This document shows, piece after piece, positions 11,001-23,000 of a stretch of DNA of 64,000 nt; position 1 is the stretch's first letter, and every line of letters starts with the position of its first letter. This DNA comes from Sciurus carolinensis. Its lineage: Eukaryota; Chordata; Mammalia; Rodentia; Sciuridae. The translations under genes and the position numbers were made by a program. Location: positions 55,835,177 through 55,899,176 of the forward strand of contig NC_062214.1 of the NCBI RefSeq assembly GCF_902686445.1. The letters run 5' to 3'. The notes under the pieces are model-generated. The model saw only the letters and a program-made list of their open reading frames with translations. It ran no database searches and was not told the DNA's origin.

Positions 11001-14000
11001 GCCTCAGTCGCTTAGCCCCACTTCTGTGGCTTGTGGTGAGGTGGAAACGACTTGGCAAAGAGGGTGTGGTGGAGCAAAGCTGCTTCCCTCATGATAGCCG
11101 GGAAGGGTCTGGGGTCCCAAGATACCCTTCAAAGTCACATCTCCAGTGGCCTACTTCCTCCAACGAAGCCCCACTTTCTAATATTTCCACTACCTCTCAA
11201 TAGTGCCACCACCTGGAGACTCAGCCTTTAACACAGGGTTCTTTGGGAGACATCCAAACTATGAAAGAGACTGAAATTTGAATAGGATTTTAAAAGGTGA
11301 CCCTGGAAGTGTGTGGAACTTGGGGCCTTTGGTTTTTTTTTCCCTTAATTTTATTTGGAAATTATTATAGATCCACAGGAAGTTGCAAAGACACTCAACT
11401 TGCATAATACGGAAAATATGACCCAAGGTCTTCAATAATTTACATCTGGTCAGTGCACCCAGACCCTACCTTAATGCTATAAGAACTCATCCAATTAGAG
11501 CCCAGCAATGCCTTGGCCACACCCTAGCCATGTCCACTGTTCCTCCATGATATAATTTTATGGAAATCTAATTGCTGATGATGGATATAGCATGAATTAA
11601 TTAGAAATGTGAATTACTGGTGCTTAATAAAGAATACTAGAATTATTTGATTAAACTCATCGCAAAAATATTTACAAGGAGAGAATTTGACAAGGGTGTA
11701 CAAATTAAAAAATATATATATGTATATTTCTAGGTGCATCACATGCACTAGCCCAGTTCATATGTAACTCTCTTTGAAGTGGACACTGTTTTTATCACCA
11801 TTTATAGATGAAGCAGAGGAAAAGAGAGATTAAGTCATTTGTCCAGGGTCACAGAGCTATTAAGTAGCAGAGCCATAATTGAAATTCAGGTCTGCCTTAC
11901 TTTAGAGTCAAAAGTTCTTTATCCACTTCTCTCTGCCTCTGGGGAAATTTAGAAGAATGACCTTGCCTTGGGGTCAAAGCCTAAAGTCACGCTATCTTCA
12001 GAGTTGTCCCTACCCCAACAGGATGTTTTCCTCCTTGCTCTGATGATGGGTGGCTTTGATGGAGAGGGGTCAGGAGGACCAGCCTAGTCACCCGGAGGCA
12101 GAATGGGACGCTGGAGAAGAGGTAAGGGCTCATACCTTGGAAGCAGAAAGCGTGGTGCCGGGACAGCGGGTCTGGGAGGCCCGTCTGGTTTGGATAGAGG
12201 TAGACGGTTCTCACACCTGGCTTGTCCCCGCCGCAGGCGGGCCGAGGGGTGACGATGGGGTAGCGGAGGCTGCCGTCTGCCAGCCAGCCGGCGTAGCACT
12301 TGTCCAGTCCTCGGCTCCAGGCAGCGTAGAGCTGGCCGGTGGAGGCGAGTGTGGCGTTGCGCGACTCGCAGTACTCCAGGGCCTCCTGGAAGGTGAACTG
12401 CTCCAGGCGCGTGGCGAAGAATACCTCCCCTGGGGGTGGAAGCAGGTGGAGTGTGACCCTCCAGGCCCACCGCCAGCTCCCCACCACCCTGATCCTGCTT
12501 GGAGGATCAACACCCGCCACAGATCACACCCCTTAGATCTCGTGGGACACCAAGAAATAGGGTGACCAGCTGCTCTGGTTTGTGACCAATAGGACTGGGG
12601 TTTTCTGGGACTCCATGAGATTTCCATGGGAAGGCAGAGTTGGGTGGAGTAGGTCACTCCACTGGGAAGTGGCTTCCATTCCTTCCCTCCTTTCTGGAAT
12701 CTCCAGTCACATCAGGCACCCTCTCCCCCAGCTAAGGGAAGCTGCTTGCTAGGTACTGAGCAATGGGATTCCAGTGAACCAGCCCATCCCACCGCAAGCT
12801 TTTTCAGGCAGGGTTGGGTCCCAGCACCCAGTAGGGCACCTAGGCGCCTATCTAGTTTAGGAGGATCTACTCAGCACCTACCTGTGCCATGTGCTTTTCA
12901 TACACGTTTTATTTAACACTCAAAAAAGCCTCTTGTGTGGGTAAAAACCAGCCCCATTTTATAGACAAGAAAACTGAGACCTAGAGAGGTTAAGTGATTT
13001 TCCCAGGGTCCTGGATCAAGTGAGTGGTAATGCTGAAAATTTTCCAGAACATCAACATTTCTACAATTGGATCCAGTGGAATAGTACGCTGGTGATGTTC
13101 ATTGAGTTTAAATATAATAAAATAAAGCGAAATAAAGGTCTGTGGTTGAATAAGCTTGGCAATGCTGGGTTAGACAGGGTTAAAGAGGTTTTCCGTTGCA
13201 GGACTTCTCCAAGTCTTTGTTTTGTTCATGGGCATTGGGACTCTCTAAGAGGCCAAAAGGATATATAACATTTATTTGTCTCATATTATTATTTGTGAGC
13301 ACCCAGGGGTGTTCTGCTTCTGAGCTACATCCCCAACTGTTTTTGTTTTATCTTGAGACAGGGTCTGGCTAAGTTCCCCCAGGCTGGCCTCAAACTTGCC
13401 AGCCTTCTTCTTCAGCCTCCCAAGTAGTAAGGATCATAGGTAGGGGGTACTATAACCTGCATGACATTTATTTATAATAAATTGATTTATTTATTCATAG
13501 AACTCATTGTTTTTTAAAGTGCTGGGGGAACCACATGAACCATGGAGGAGGGAAAGAGGGACTTGCATTGAGAGGGGCTGGGTGCTCCATCTTGAAAAAG
13601 ATCCTTTCTATCTGGAAGCCTGAATGGGCCTCCTCTTTGTGCCTCTCCCTGAGTCCCTGCCCATCTAGGGCCCAGAATGTGAGAATATAGCCTGTACCCT
13701 CGAGCTTGTCCACGTAGCAGTAAACATCATAGGTTTCTGATGATGGGCGCACACCGTAGCTCCTGACCCCAGGGCTGCTGTCCTTGTCGCCCACACACGG
13801 GGTCCGTGGGCTCACAATGGGGTATCTGCAAAGGATGGTGGGAGGGGAGGATGAAAGCCTGTTCTGGGGGTTGGGGTTCAGGGCCCACTCTGATGTAGGC
13901 AGGGCATATCTTGGGGTGTCTCATGGGTTGAAACCAGGAGCCACCTTTCATGTAGCAAGTTTGCTGAGCAGCTGGGAGAAGGGTATGGGAGTCCCTGGAT

Positions 14001-17000
14001 GATCTCTGGTTTTAGAAGAGAAGCTGCTACACTGAGGGCACTGAGTCAAACTGGAGGGGACTGGGGCAGGGGCTTGAGGAGGGGGGCCTCTAGAACAGGG
14101 TGTGTCTGTGTCTCTTGAGGTGGATGTCCCCTGCCTGGCAATTCAGGCCGAAATCCCACTTGTTGGGATTGTGGATGTGATGGTGGCTGCAGTGTCTCTC
14201 TGCCTCTCCCATGGTTGTGGACACCAGCAGAATGTCCTTTCTGTTCATGGATCTGATTCCATGAACAGGAACTTACCTACTGCCTTTGTTTATCCTTCCA
14301 GAATATGCCTAGGGAGTAGCTATGGAGTCACTAAGTAATTAGTCCTGAAGGTGCGGAGGGTGCCCACTGGGCGGGGTGTCCTGCAGGCTGTGACTCCTCA
14401 GGCTAGACCTCTTTAGGCTGCTAGCCTGGGAGAGGGGTGGGTCCATACGGGGGGGCTCCGCCCCCTCCCGCCCTTCACCTGACGGTCTGGTCCTGCAGCC
14501 AGCCGGCGTCACATTGTTCGTAGCCTGCCTCATAGGCGGCCTGGAGCTGCTCAGGCGAGGCCATGACTGCCCCCGTGCGCAGGCAGGCCTGCTGCGCCTC
14601 CTCAAAGGTCAGTGAGTATCGGGTAGATCCGGGGCGGTAGTGGAACACGACCCCTGGGTGGGGAAGGAGAGGAGAGAAGAAGAGAGTAGTCAGGCGCAGC
14701 TGCCGGCAACCAGTTCCTCCATTCTGATGTGTTGGATTGATCTGGCAATTCCTGCTGAAATCCCATTGGAATCCCATTGATGGTGGATGGCAGGGTCCAC
14801 CTGCTGTCCCCTGGGTAGAGACACCACCAGAAGGGCCTTCCTTTATGGACTTGAGTTTGGGGAATAGCTAGGCTCTGCTATGTGACATCCCAATTCTTCA
14901 AACATTTAGTAAGCGCATCGAGGACCATCAGCCTGGCACAGGACTGGAAGCATTTTCTGGAAAGGGCTAGGTAGTAACTATTTCAGGCATCGTGGGCCAT
15001 ATGGTTTCTGTTACTCAATTAAGCTATAATTGGCCTAGTTAGCCATCAACAGCCTGTTGACAAATGGCTATGGCTTTGTTACATCATACTTTACTTGTGA
15101 ATGTTGAAATTTGAATTTTATATAATTTCCAATCATCACAAAATACTCTTATTCTTTTGACTCCCACCACCTCAACTATTTAGGGAGTAAAAGCTATTCT
15201 TCGTTCATGGGGCTTATAATAGCAGCAGGATTTGGTTTGCTGACCAGTTTGTGGATCCTTGTCATAGTAGGGAGGACAAGGCCAGAAGGGGCCTCAGGGT
15301 CACCCAGCACAGGGTTTTCAAGTGGGCCTCTTCTGTAAAGGTGCCTGATGGGCAGGAAGGAGCCCTAGTGCTCCACTCTACTTTCCTTAGAGCCACGAGG
15401 CACTTTTATCTGTTTTACATATAACCCTGGTTTACACATATGACTTCATTTGAAGTAAATGATTTGTGGCAAAGAGTGGACATGACTGGGCTGCTCTAGC
15501 CTCTTTGTTTAAGAAGTCAGGAGAGAAGAGCCTGAGAGGAGAGGCTGTCCCAGTTCCCAGGTTAAGTTGGGGTGGATCCCCAGGCCAAGTTCCCTCCCTT
15601 TGCCCTTAAACCTCCCCCAGGACAGGTGGGTACTCACCCCCTGGCAAACGGGGCTGCCCAGGGACTGCGGCTTCACCAGGAGCAACAGTCACCTGCACCA
15701 CCAAATCCTCGCTGGTGAAGGCTGTGACAGAGCCCAGCCCAGGTGTAGACTCCTCAGGAAAGCCCCAAGGCCTGGTGGCCTCTCCAGTCCTGTTCTCAGC
15801 CTCGGGGAAGGCAGTGGCTCCCACATCAGGGGCAAATGTGAAGGGTTCCTCGGGTTCCAGGACAGTGGGGGAGATGTCCAGGATGGGCTTTACAGTGAGG
15901 ATCACGTTGCCTCGGGCTTCTCCCTCCGTGATGTTTTGGGGCAGGGGCAGTTCCACTTCAGGCCAGGTCACTGTCCGGACAGTGATGTCTTCCTCACCAC
16001 CCACTCCGAAGAAATTTTCTGGGATGTCCACAAAGTCTTCACCTGCGGCAGGGGGTAAAGATGAGCTTTAACGGCTCAGCCTGGCTTGAGGGGGATGAGA
16101 GAAGAGTTTTGCTCCAACTCCTTCCCTCCTGGGAAGGAGAGTACCTGCAGGGTGCCGGCATCTTGTGCAGCCCATGGCAGGTCCTCAGCTCTCTGACTAC
16201 AGTCTTCCCTTGGTATCCATGGGAATTACTTCCAGAGTCTCCCACATGTACCCAAACCTGCAGATGCTCAAGTCCTTTATATAAAATGCATACTGTTTGT
16301 ATAGAACCTCTGCACATCCTCCATACACTTCAAATCTAGATTATTTATAATCCCTAATACAATGTAAATGCTATGTAAGTAATTGTTATACTATATTATT
16401 TAGGGAATAATGACAAGAAAAATATCTGTACATGTTCAGGACAGATGCAATTTTCCCAGGGTTTTTCAGTGCGAGGTTGGATACCCAGGGATACTTGAAA
16501 GGTATTGAGCTGACAGCTTACTTTTCATAAAACCAGTTCCCACCAGGACATCCCTTCCAGTTCATCTGCAGTTGCCATTTTTCCCATCTGTGAGCACTCC
16601 CTGAGTGTCCACTGGGACACTGTAAGTCAGTTGTGATTTGAAAATATAAAAATCTTGCAGAAGGCATAGTTCAGGAAATTGATGAAGATGGTGCTGGAGA
16701 ACTGCCTGGCTTGGCGCAGACAAATAAGGGGTTTTCAGAAAGAAGCCAGTTGGTTAATACAGAGAAAATTCACAGTACTTCCAACGAGTGGATGGACTGT
16801 CATAAAGATAAGAAAGGCTTCTGGGGGAAATCTGAATTATTTTTGCAAAACTAATCCTCTTTCTGTAAGATCAGGCTATGAAAGTGAAATATGAATTGAG
16901 TTGTCGCAGTTCTGTTGTAAAATTGATGCAATTCCTCATCCATATTATTCATTTCTTTTCTCCAAGAATTAGCAATTGATTATAATTACAACCTAAAGTG

Positions 17001-20000
17001 CGCTTGATGTAAGACAAAAACTTATTTAAAAATTTAATTAATTTTTCAAAATGATGCCCCCTTGTCCAATGTTTCCCTACTCTTTTAGTAACACTTTGGC
17101 CCTCCTTTTAAGGGCAGATAAAAGCACTCTCCTTGTGGGATTATGGCCTGGTTACAGACCCCCATCATCTTTCATGCTTTACCGCCATCTCCCCATTAAA
17201 CAGATAAGGCAGTGAGGCTCAGGGCCTTTCCCGGGGTTGCACAGTAGTAGTTGGTAGAACTGTGATTCAAACCTAAAAAAGCTCAGACTCTAATGCACAT
17301 ATTACCCCTGTTCTGTGCAGATCTGATGAGACGGGACTGGAGACACTGCAGCCTCTAGCGTCTCCACATTCAGAACCAGTGAAAAAAGGGATAAAGGTGG
17401 TAAAAGCTTGGGGTTCAAGTACCCAGGGGTGTTTTTAAGCGGGAAAACCCAACCCTCACTCTCCAAGATCTTCTCTTCCTCTGGCACCCATTTTCGGTGG
17501 TGCAAGTTCCCTTCCCACCCCTAGTCCCAACCCCACCTGTGTAGCAGATGGCGTCGTATCGGGATGAGGGGTCGGGGTAGCCGGTCTGATTGGCGTGTAG
17601 GTAGACGGTCCTCACGCCCAGGAGGTTGCCACCGCAGTTGGGTCGGGCCTTGGAGATAGGGTAGCGCACGCTACGGTCGGCCAACCAGCCGGCGCTGCAC
17701 ATGTCCATGCCACCCTGCCAGGCCAGGTAGAGCTGGCCGGTGGTGGCTAGCCGGGCGCCCAGTCGCTTGCACTCGTTGGCCGCCTCCTGGAAGGTGAACT
17801 TCTCTGGAGACGTTGCATAAAAGACCTCACCTGTGAAGGACACAGCAAGCTGAGTAGGGGTCTTCCTCCCACCTCCCCTGACGCGTGTCCTCTGAGAAAT
17901 TTGGGTCTTTCCTGGAGGTTAGTATTCTGAATCAATTTGGTCTCTAACTTCCCCAAACCCTGGACCCACACGTCCATATCTCAGATCTTGCCCTTCATTT
18001 CCCATCTTTTTCTGGGATTTTGGGCAGGATGATGTCAATTTCCTAAAACAAGACGCAGAAAGAAGGAGTCAAAAATACAAGGGGGTGGAGCAAAGGGTGG
18101 GATAACCGGGAAATCCAGGAGGAAAATCAGAAGCATCTTTGCCCCACCATTTGCTATACAACTTTTCACCACTAGGGGAGCTGTCCTACGAGCTCAGGTA
18201 CTGCCCACTCAGCTAATCCTCCACAGTGTCTTTTTTTTTTTTCTTTCTCCCCTATGCGGGACAATGGGGATTTGAACTCCGACCCTTGCGCATGCTAGGC
18301 AAGCACCCAACGAGATGAGCTAAATCGTCAGCACTCAGCTAATCCTTAAAAAAAAAAAAAAATTCAAATTCTGATGGGAGAAAAAGTCATTAGACTTTGA
18401 CTTCTTAGAATAATGCTTTCCCACTTGGGGTCTCTAGGTTGTGAAGAGGCCATCATGGCACAAATTGGGGACTGTAAACTTAAAGATATTTCCCCAAACT
18501 TAACAAGGTTGTACTGGAGATCTGGGGCATGGCTGTGGACACCCACTCACCTGGACCATTCTGGTTGCTTTTCCACAGTGACAGTTCTGATTGGCAGTTC
18601 TCTTTGTCTTTGGTTAGACAAACATGGGAGCACAAATACTCATTACCTAATAGATGGATTTGCCTATTGGCGTGAGATTGAGGAATAGGGGCCATGGTCT
18701 GTTGTCAGCTTTTCTCTACAGCTTGAAGGTACAGTGGTGAGCTTGGGGGCTGTGGTATTTGTGTGTATGTATCTGTGCAGAGGTGGCAGAGTCTGGAATG
18801 TCCAAAGGGGTAAATAGGTACAGATGGGAGAAGGGGTGTTATCTACATGTTGGTGTGACTCTTGTGACCAAAATTAATGCCCTTTACAAAACAAAGAATC
18901 CAGGTTCCTCCCCACAATTAACCCACCATGAAAGCTTGGAATAGGGCCAGTGACTGGCAATAGGGAAGTAGAGAGAAGGCAGCCTTGGGGTCAGATTTCT
19001 TGGAAACTAGGGGTCCGCTGGGCTTACCCTTGGGGGCTCCCTTATGAGGGCGATAAGGTTGGGCTATCTTTTTTTTTTTTTTTTTTTTTTTTAAAGTGTG
19101 CTGGTTATGGAATCAGGGCCACATGCTAAGTAGGCAATCTACTACTGAGCTACATCCCAGCCCTGGGTTGGGATTTGAAGATATAGCAGTCCTTAGGATG
19201 GGGATGGGCTGACCAGAACAACTGGGTAGGAGGGGCAGCGACAGATGAGCCTTCCTGTAGCAAGGGTTTTGGTGCTCACTGGTGACTCTGGACAGTTTAT
19301 AACATTTAGGGCCACTGAGATCTTCTCTAAAGTGAACATGGAGTGATCCAGGTCAGTAGGTCCCTCCTATTCTCCCTTCAGGGCAGAGAAAGATTAGATC
19401 AGGCCCTGAGCTAGTACCAGGCCCATAGCAGGTCTGTGTAGCCCTGGGGGGAGGGTGTCAGTCAGTGGGGTGACAGGACTGGGTGAGCTTCCTCCTGGTA
19501 GGTGAGATAGACTCACCCTCCATCTCCTCGGCGAAGCAGTACACATCGTAGGTCTCATTGGTGTCTCGGATGCCATAGGTTCTCACACCTGGAAACTCAT
19601 CCTTGTCTCCATAGCAGCCTTCCCGGGGGGTGTGAATGGGGTACCTGCCAGGAACCCAAAGTGAGGAGTGTCACTTGAGACAGTGGGCAGTCCAAGGCCT
19701 GGACTCTTGTACTTTCTCCCTCATAGGACAAAACAGCAATATAATATTACATTTGACTGTGTCTACTCTGAATATGTGTACAGTTTTACAGTAATTAATC
19801 ATTAAAGGAAGTCCCTTGTATTGAATATTTATTGGTACAAACATTCACTTTTTGGTGCCCACAAACTTTCTGTAAAAGGTCAGAGAGTAAATATCTTAGG
19901 TTTTGCAGGCCTTAGGGTCTCTGCGATGACTTCTTAACTACTATAAAGCACACACAGAGGCAGACAATAAGAAACCAACTGAGCGTGGCTGTGTCCCAAT

Positions 20001-23000
20001 AAAACTTTATTTACAGAAGCAAGGGGTGAGTTGGATTTGGCCTGTGGGCCATAGTTGGCTCCTGTTCTATATCGTTTGAGTCTCACATCAACCTAATGAG
20101 GCAGGTGCTATGCAGACTCTTTCACACTTGAAGACACTGAGGCCCAGAGATGCTAAACAATTTGTCCAAGGTCACATTGCTCTCAAGTGCCAGTACTGGA
20201 ATTTGAGTCTAGCAAGGTATAGGCTCTTACGCTATGCTAGACTGTAATCTCAGTTTGTTTATTTTTGTTAGTGGTTTTTGTGTCCTAAGATATCTTTACC
20301 CACCCAAGATTGCAAAACTACTTCCCAAGGCTTCCTTCTTAATGCTTTGTGTTTCTGACTTTTGGAATTGAAGCTATGATCCACCTGGTGTGGAATAGTC
20401 CATCCTGTCTCCACAGGCATCTCACTGCCTTGAAATCCCCTGAGGGCAGAGAGCTGTCTGCACACTGTGCCACCCAACCCCCAGGCTGCTTTCAAAAGAT
20501 GTACCAAGAAGCTTCATTTATTCATGTCTTGCCTTACTAAAAAACAAAAGGATATAAGGTGGCTTATAAAAATATATAAAACCAAAGTTAATTAAAAAAA
20601 AAAAAAACAATGCAGAAACCTTGGTTAAAGGAAAAACAGACTGGGAGAATGAAAACACAGGGCAAGCCAAGGTGGGACTGTGGCCTCTAACATAGGCTGG
20701 CTGCAGTGTCACGCGGGCATGAACTCAGGTCCACCTCAGCACCCGCCCCGCTGGGCTGTGGCCTCTGACCCCTGGCCCCTGGTCCTGACGCCCCTTCCGT
20801 TGGGGAGCTTTGAGCTCACCTCACGGTCTGGTCAGCCAGCCAGCCAGCGTCACACTGGTGGAAGCCGTCCTCATAGGCAGCCTGCAGCTGCTCAGGCGTG
20901 GCGATGATGGCACTGTTCTGCAGGCAGGCCCGCTGCGCCCTATCGAAGTCCAGGGTGTATCGTGTGGAGATGGCTCTGTAGTGGAACACGATGCCTGCCA
21001 CACACATGGTGGGAGAGCTGTCAGGAGCAGTCTCTGATCACCGAGGCCCTCCCAGAATTATGAAAACGATCAAAGGGACCCTAGGAAGGATCTGGTCCGG
21101 GTTGACTCATGGATCCCCTCTCCACATTTTTGTGTGGTTCTGATTCTGCTGGAACTCCAGCAGTAACAGGGAAATCACTGCCTCATAAGGCACCCTTCTT
21201 TTTCTTTTCTCTCTCTTTTTTTTTTTGCACAGAGGATTGAAGCCAGGGGTTCTTTGCCACTGAGCTTCATCCGCAGTGCCACCCCACCTCCTTTTTAAAA
21301 TTTTGAGACAGGGTCTCACTAAGTTGCTAAGGCTGGTCTTGAACTTGTGATCCTCCTGCCTCAGCCTCTGGAGTTGCTGGGATTACAGGCTTGTACCCCT
21401 GGGCCTGGCATTTCCTTTTGAATACTTATGATGATACTGATAATCAGAAAGTTCTTTGAACTAAACTAAAATCTGCCTCCTTATAATTTTTTCTTGTCAC
21501 TCCAGGACCCTACATTATTTTGGGGGAAAGAGACACTCAGGGCCCCATGCGCCTTCAGCCTGGGGATATCCTAGTGGGAACTCTGTGAGAGAAAGGGGGC
21601 CAAGGAGACTCTTCAGCCCTTTCTTTGGTTTCTAGAACTGATAATAAAGGGGTGCGAGGAGAAGGGAAAAGACACCTGGGTGAAGTGTCAGGCGACTGCT
21701 CTGATTCATTTCCAGGGTAACTTTAAACAAGTCACTTAGTCTTGGTTTGCTTATCTGCAAAATGGGCAGTCAACAAGGCTTACAGGATCATATGATGCTG
21801 TGAAGCACAAGTGTCATTTACTTGTGACTGGCTAGGAAGTACTTAATCCCCACCCCCGAAGTCCCAGAATCACTAGATCCATGTTACAGAGGAAGCAACT
21901 GAGGTTTAGCAACCTGTCTGAGGCAAACAGGGGTGTGGAGGAGCTGGATTTGAAACAGCCTGCCTGAGTCCACACTGGTGAGGTCACCATTCTGGTTCTT
22001 TCTGCCCGTGAAGTGGCATCCCTGTGAGGGTCCTCACCTTTCACCACAACCTCCAGGGTGGCCTCACTGTCCTCGATGCCATGCATCACCTCACAGCGAT
22101 AGATCCCGGAGTCATTGGAGCGCAGGTTCTGGATCTCCAAGGAGGCGTCGCTGGGGATGGCTGGGTAATTGGGCAGTGAGACCTTGTCTTGGTAGGCACT
22201 ATTGACGCGCACATGCCCTTCGGTGGCCACCAGCAGTACCACCTCCTTTTCCTTGGAAACACGGCTCCACTTGATTCTTGGGGCCAGGGGAGCAGTGGAG
22301 GGGGCGGTGGTCACAGGATGCATGGGGTCGATGAAATAGCAGGGGATGGTGAGGGAGGTCCCCAGGAGGACCCTCAGTGGGGACGGTTGGGGGATGCTCA
22401 CACTCAGGGAGTTGTCATGCTCTGTGTGGGAGAGGCAAGGGGGTAGAAGACAGACCTGTTAGTGCCTGGGGAGGACCACCCAGTCCTGGAAATACACTCT
22501 TCTGAGACCAGAATTCAGTCAGTGTGTTTGTGTCTACGATGGGATGTCCTGTCATGGAAATTCCCAGAAAGCTTTGTGATACCCTCTCTAGAGCAGCATT
22601 TTTCAAGACCCTTGGTTTTTGCACCTCAGGACAAAATCTATAGAACCAGAAAAGGGTTCCAGAGGACGGCAGGGACACGGCACAGCCAAAATCACCTCCC
22701 TGCTTCTCAAACTGAGTTATCCCAGGGGTCACCAAACCATACGATAAAAAAGAACCCATCTTCTTGGAGTGACCATGTGACTTGAAGATTTTGGAAAAAT
22801 TTGCAAAAATTATTATGGGATGTAAAAGAATTCTACAGAGTTTTTAAAGCTCAGATGCAAAACTTCAAAGCTATGTCCCACTTGGGGACTTCTGCCTTGG
22901 GCTCTAGTTGACCTCAAAGAGGGACAAGTTACTCTCTTCTGCTCTTCAGATGTTGGGCTGGGGACTGGGTGGAGAAGCACTGGATATCAGACATTTTAGT

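Larger units (their letters stand above)
9840..12135 (-). other. ACAN: ACAN intron 10
   Basis: 2.3 kb, mostly old transposon sequence: a MaLR-like LTR, an adjoining LTR-like fragment, an L1-like fragment and a MIR. No coding exon seen. Confidence 0.8.
12430..13697 (-). other. ACAN: ACAN intron 9
   Basis: 1268 bp with a MIR and a diverged composite SINE; the remainder is unrecognised non-coding sequence. Confidence 0.8.
16043..17536 (-). other. ACAN: ACAN intron 6
   Basis: 1.5 kb between Link 2 and the interglobular exon; contains a Tigger-type MITE and a MIR fragment. No coding exon seen. Confidence 0.8.
17831..19516 (-). other. ACAN: ACAN intron 5
   Basis: 1.7 kb holding two minus-oriented ID SINEs; the rest is unrecognised non-coding DNA. 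Confidence 0.8.
19645..20819 (-). other. ACAN: ACAN intron 4
   Basis: 1175 bp, with a DNA-transposon fossil and a MIR; nothing coding recognised. Confidence 0.8.
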
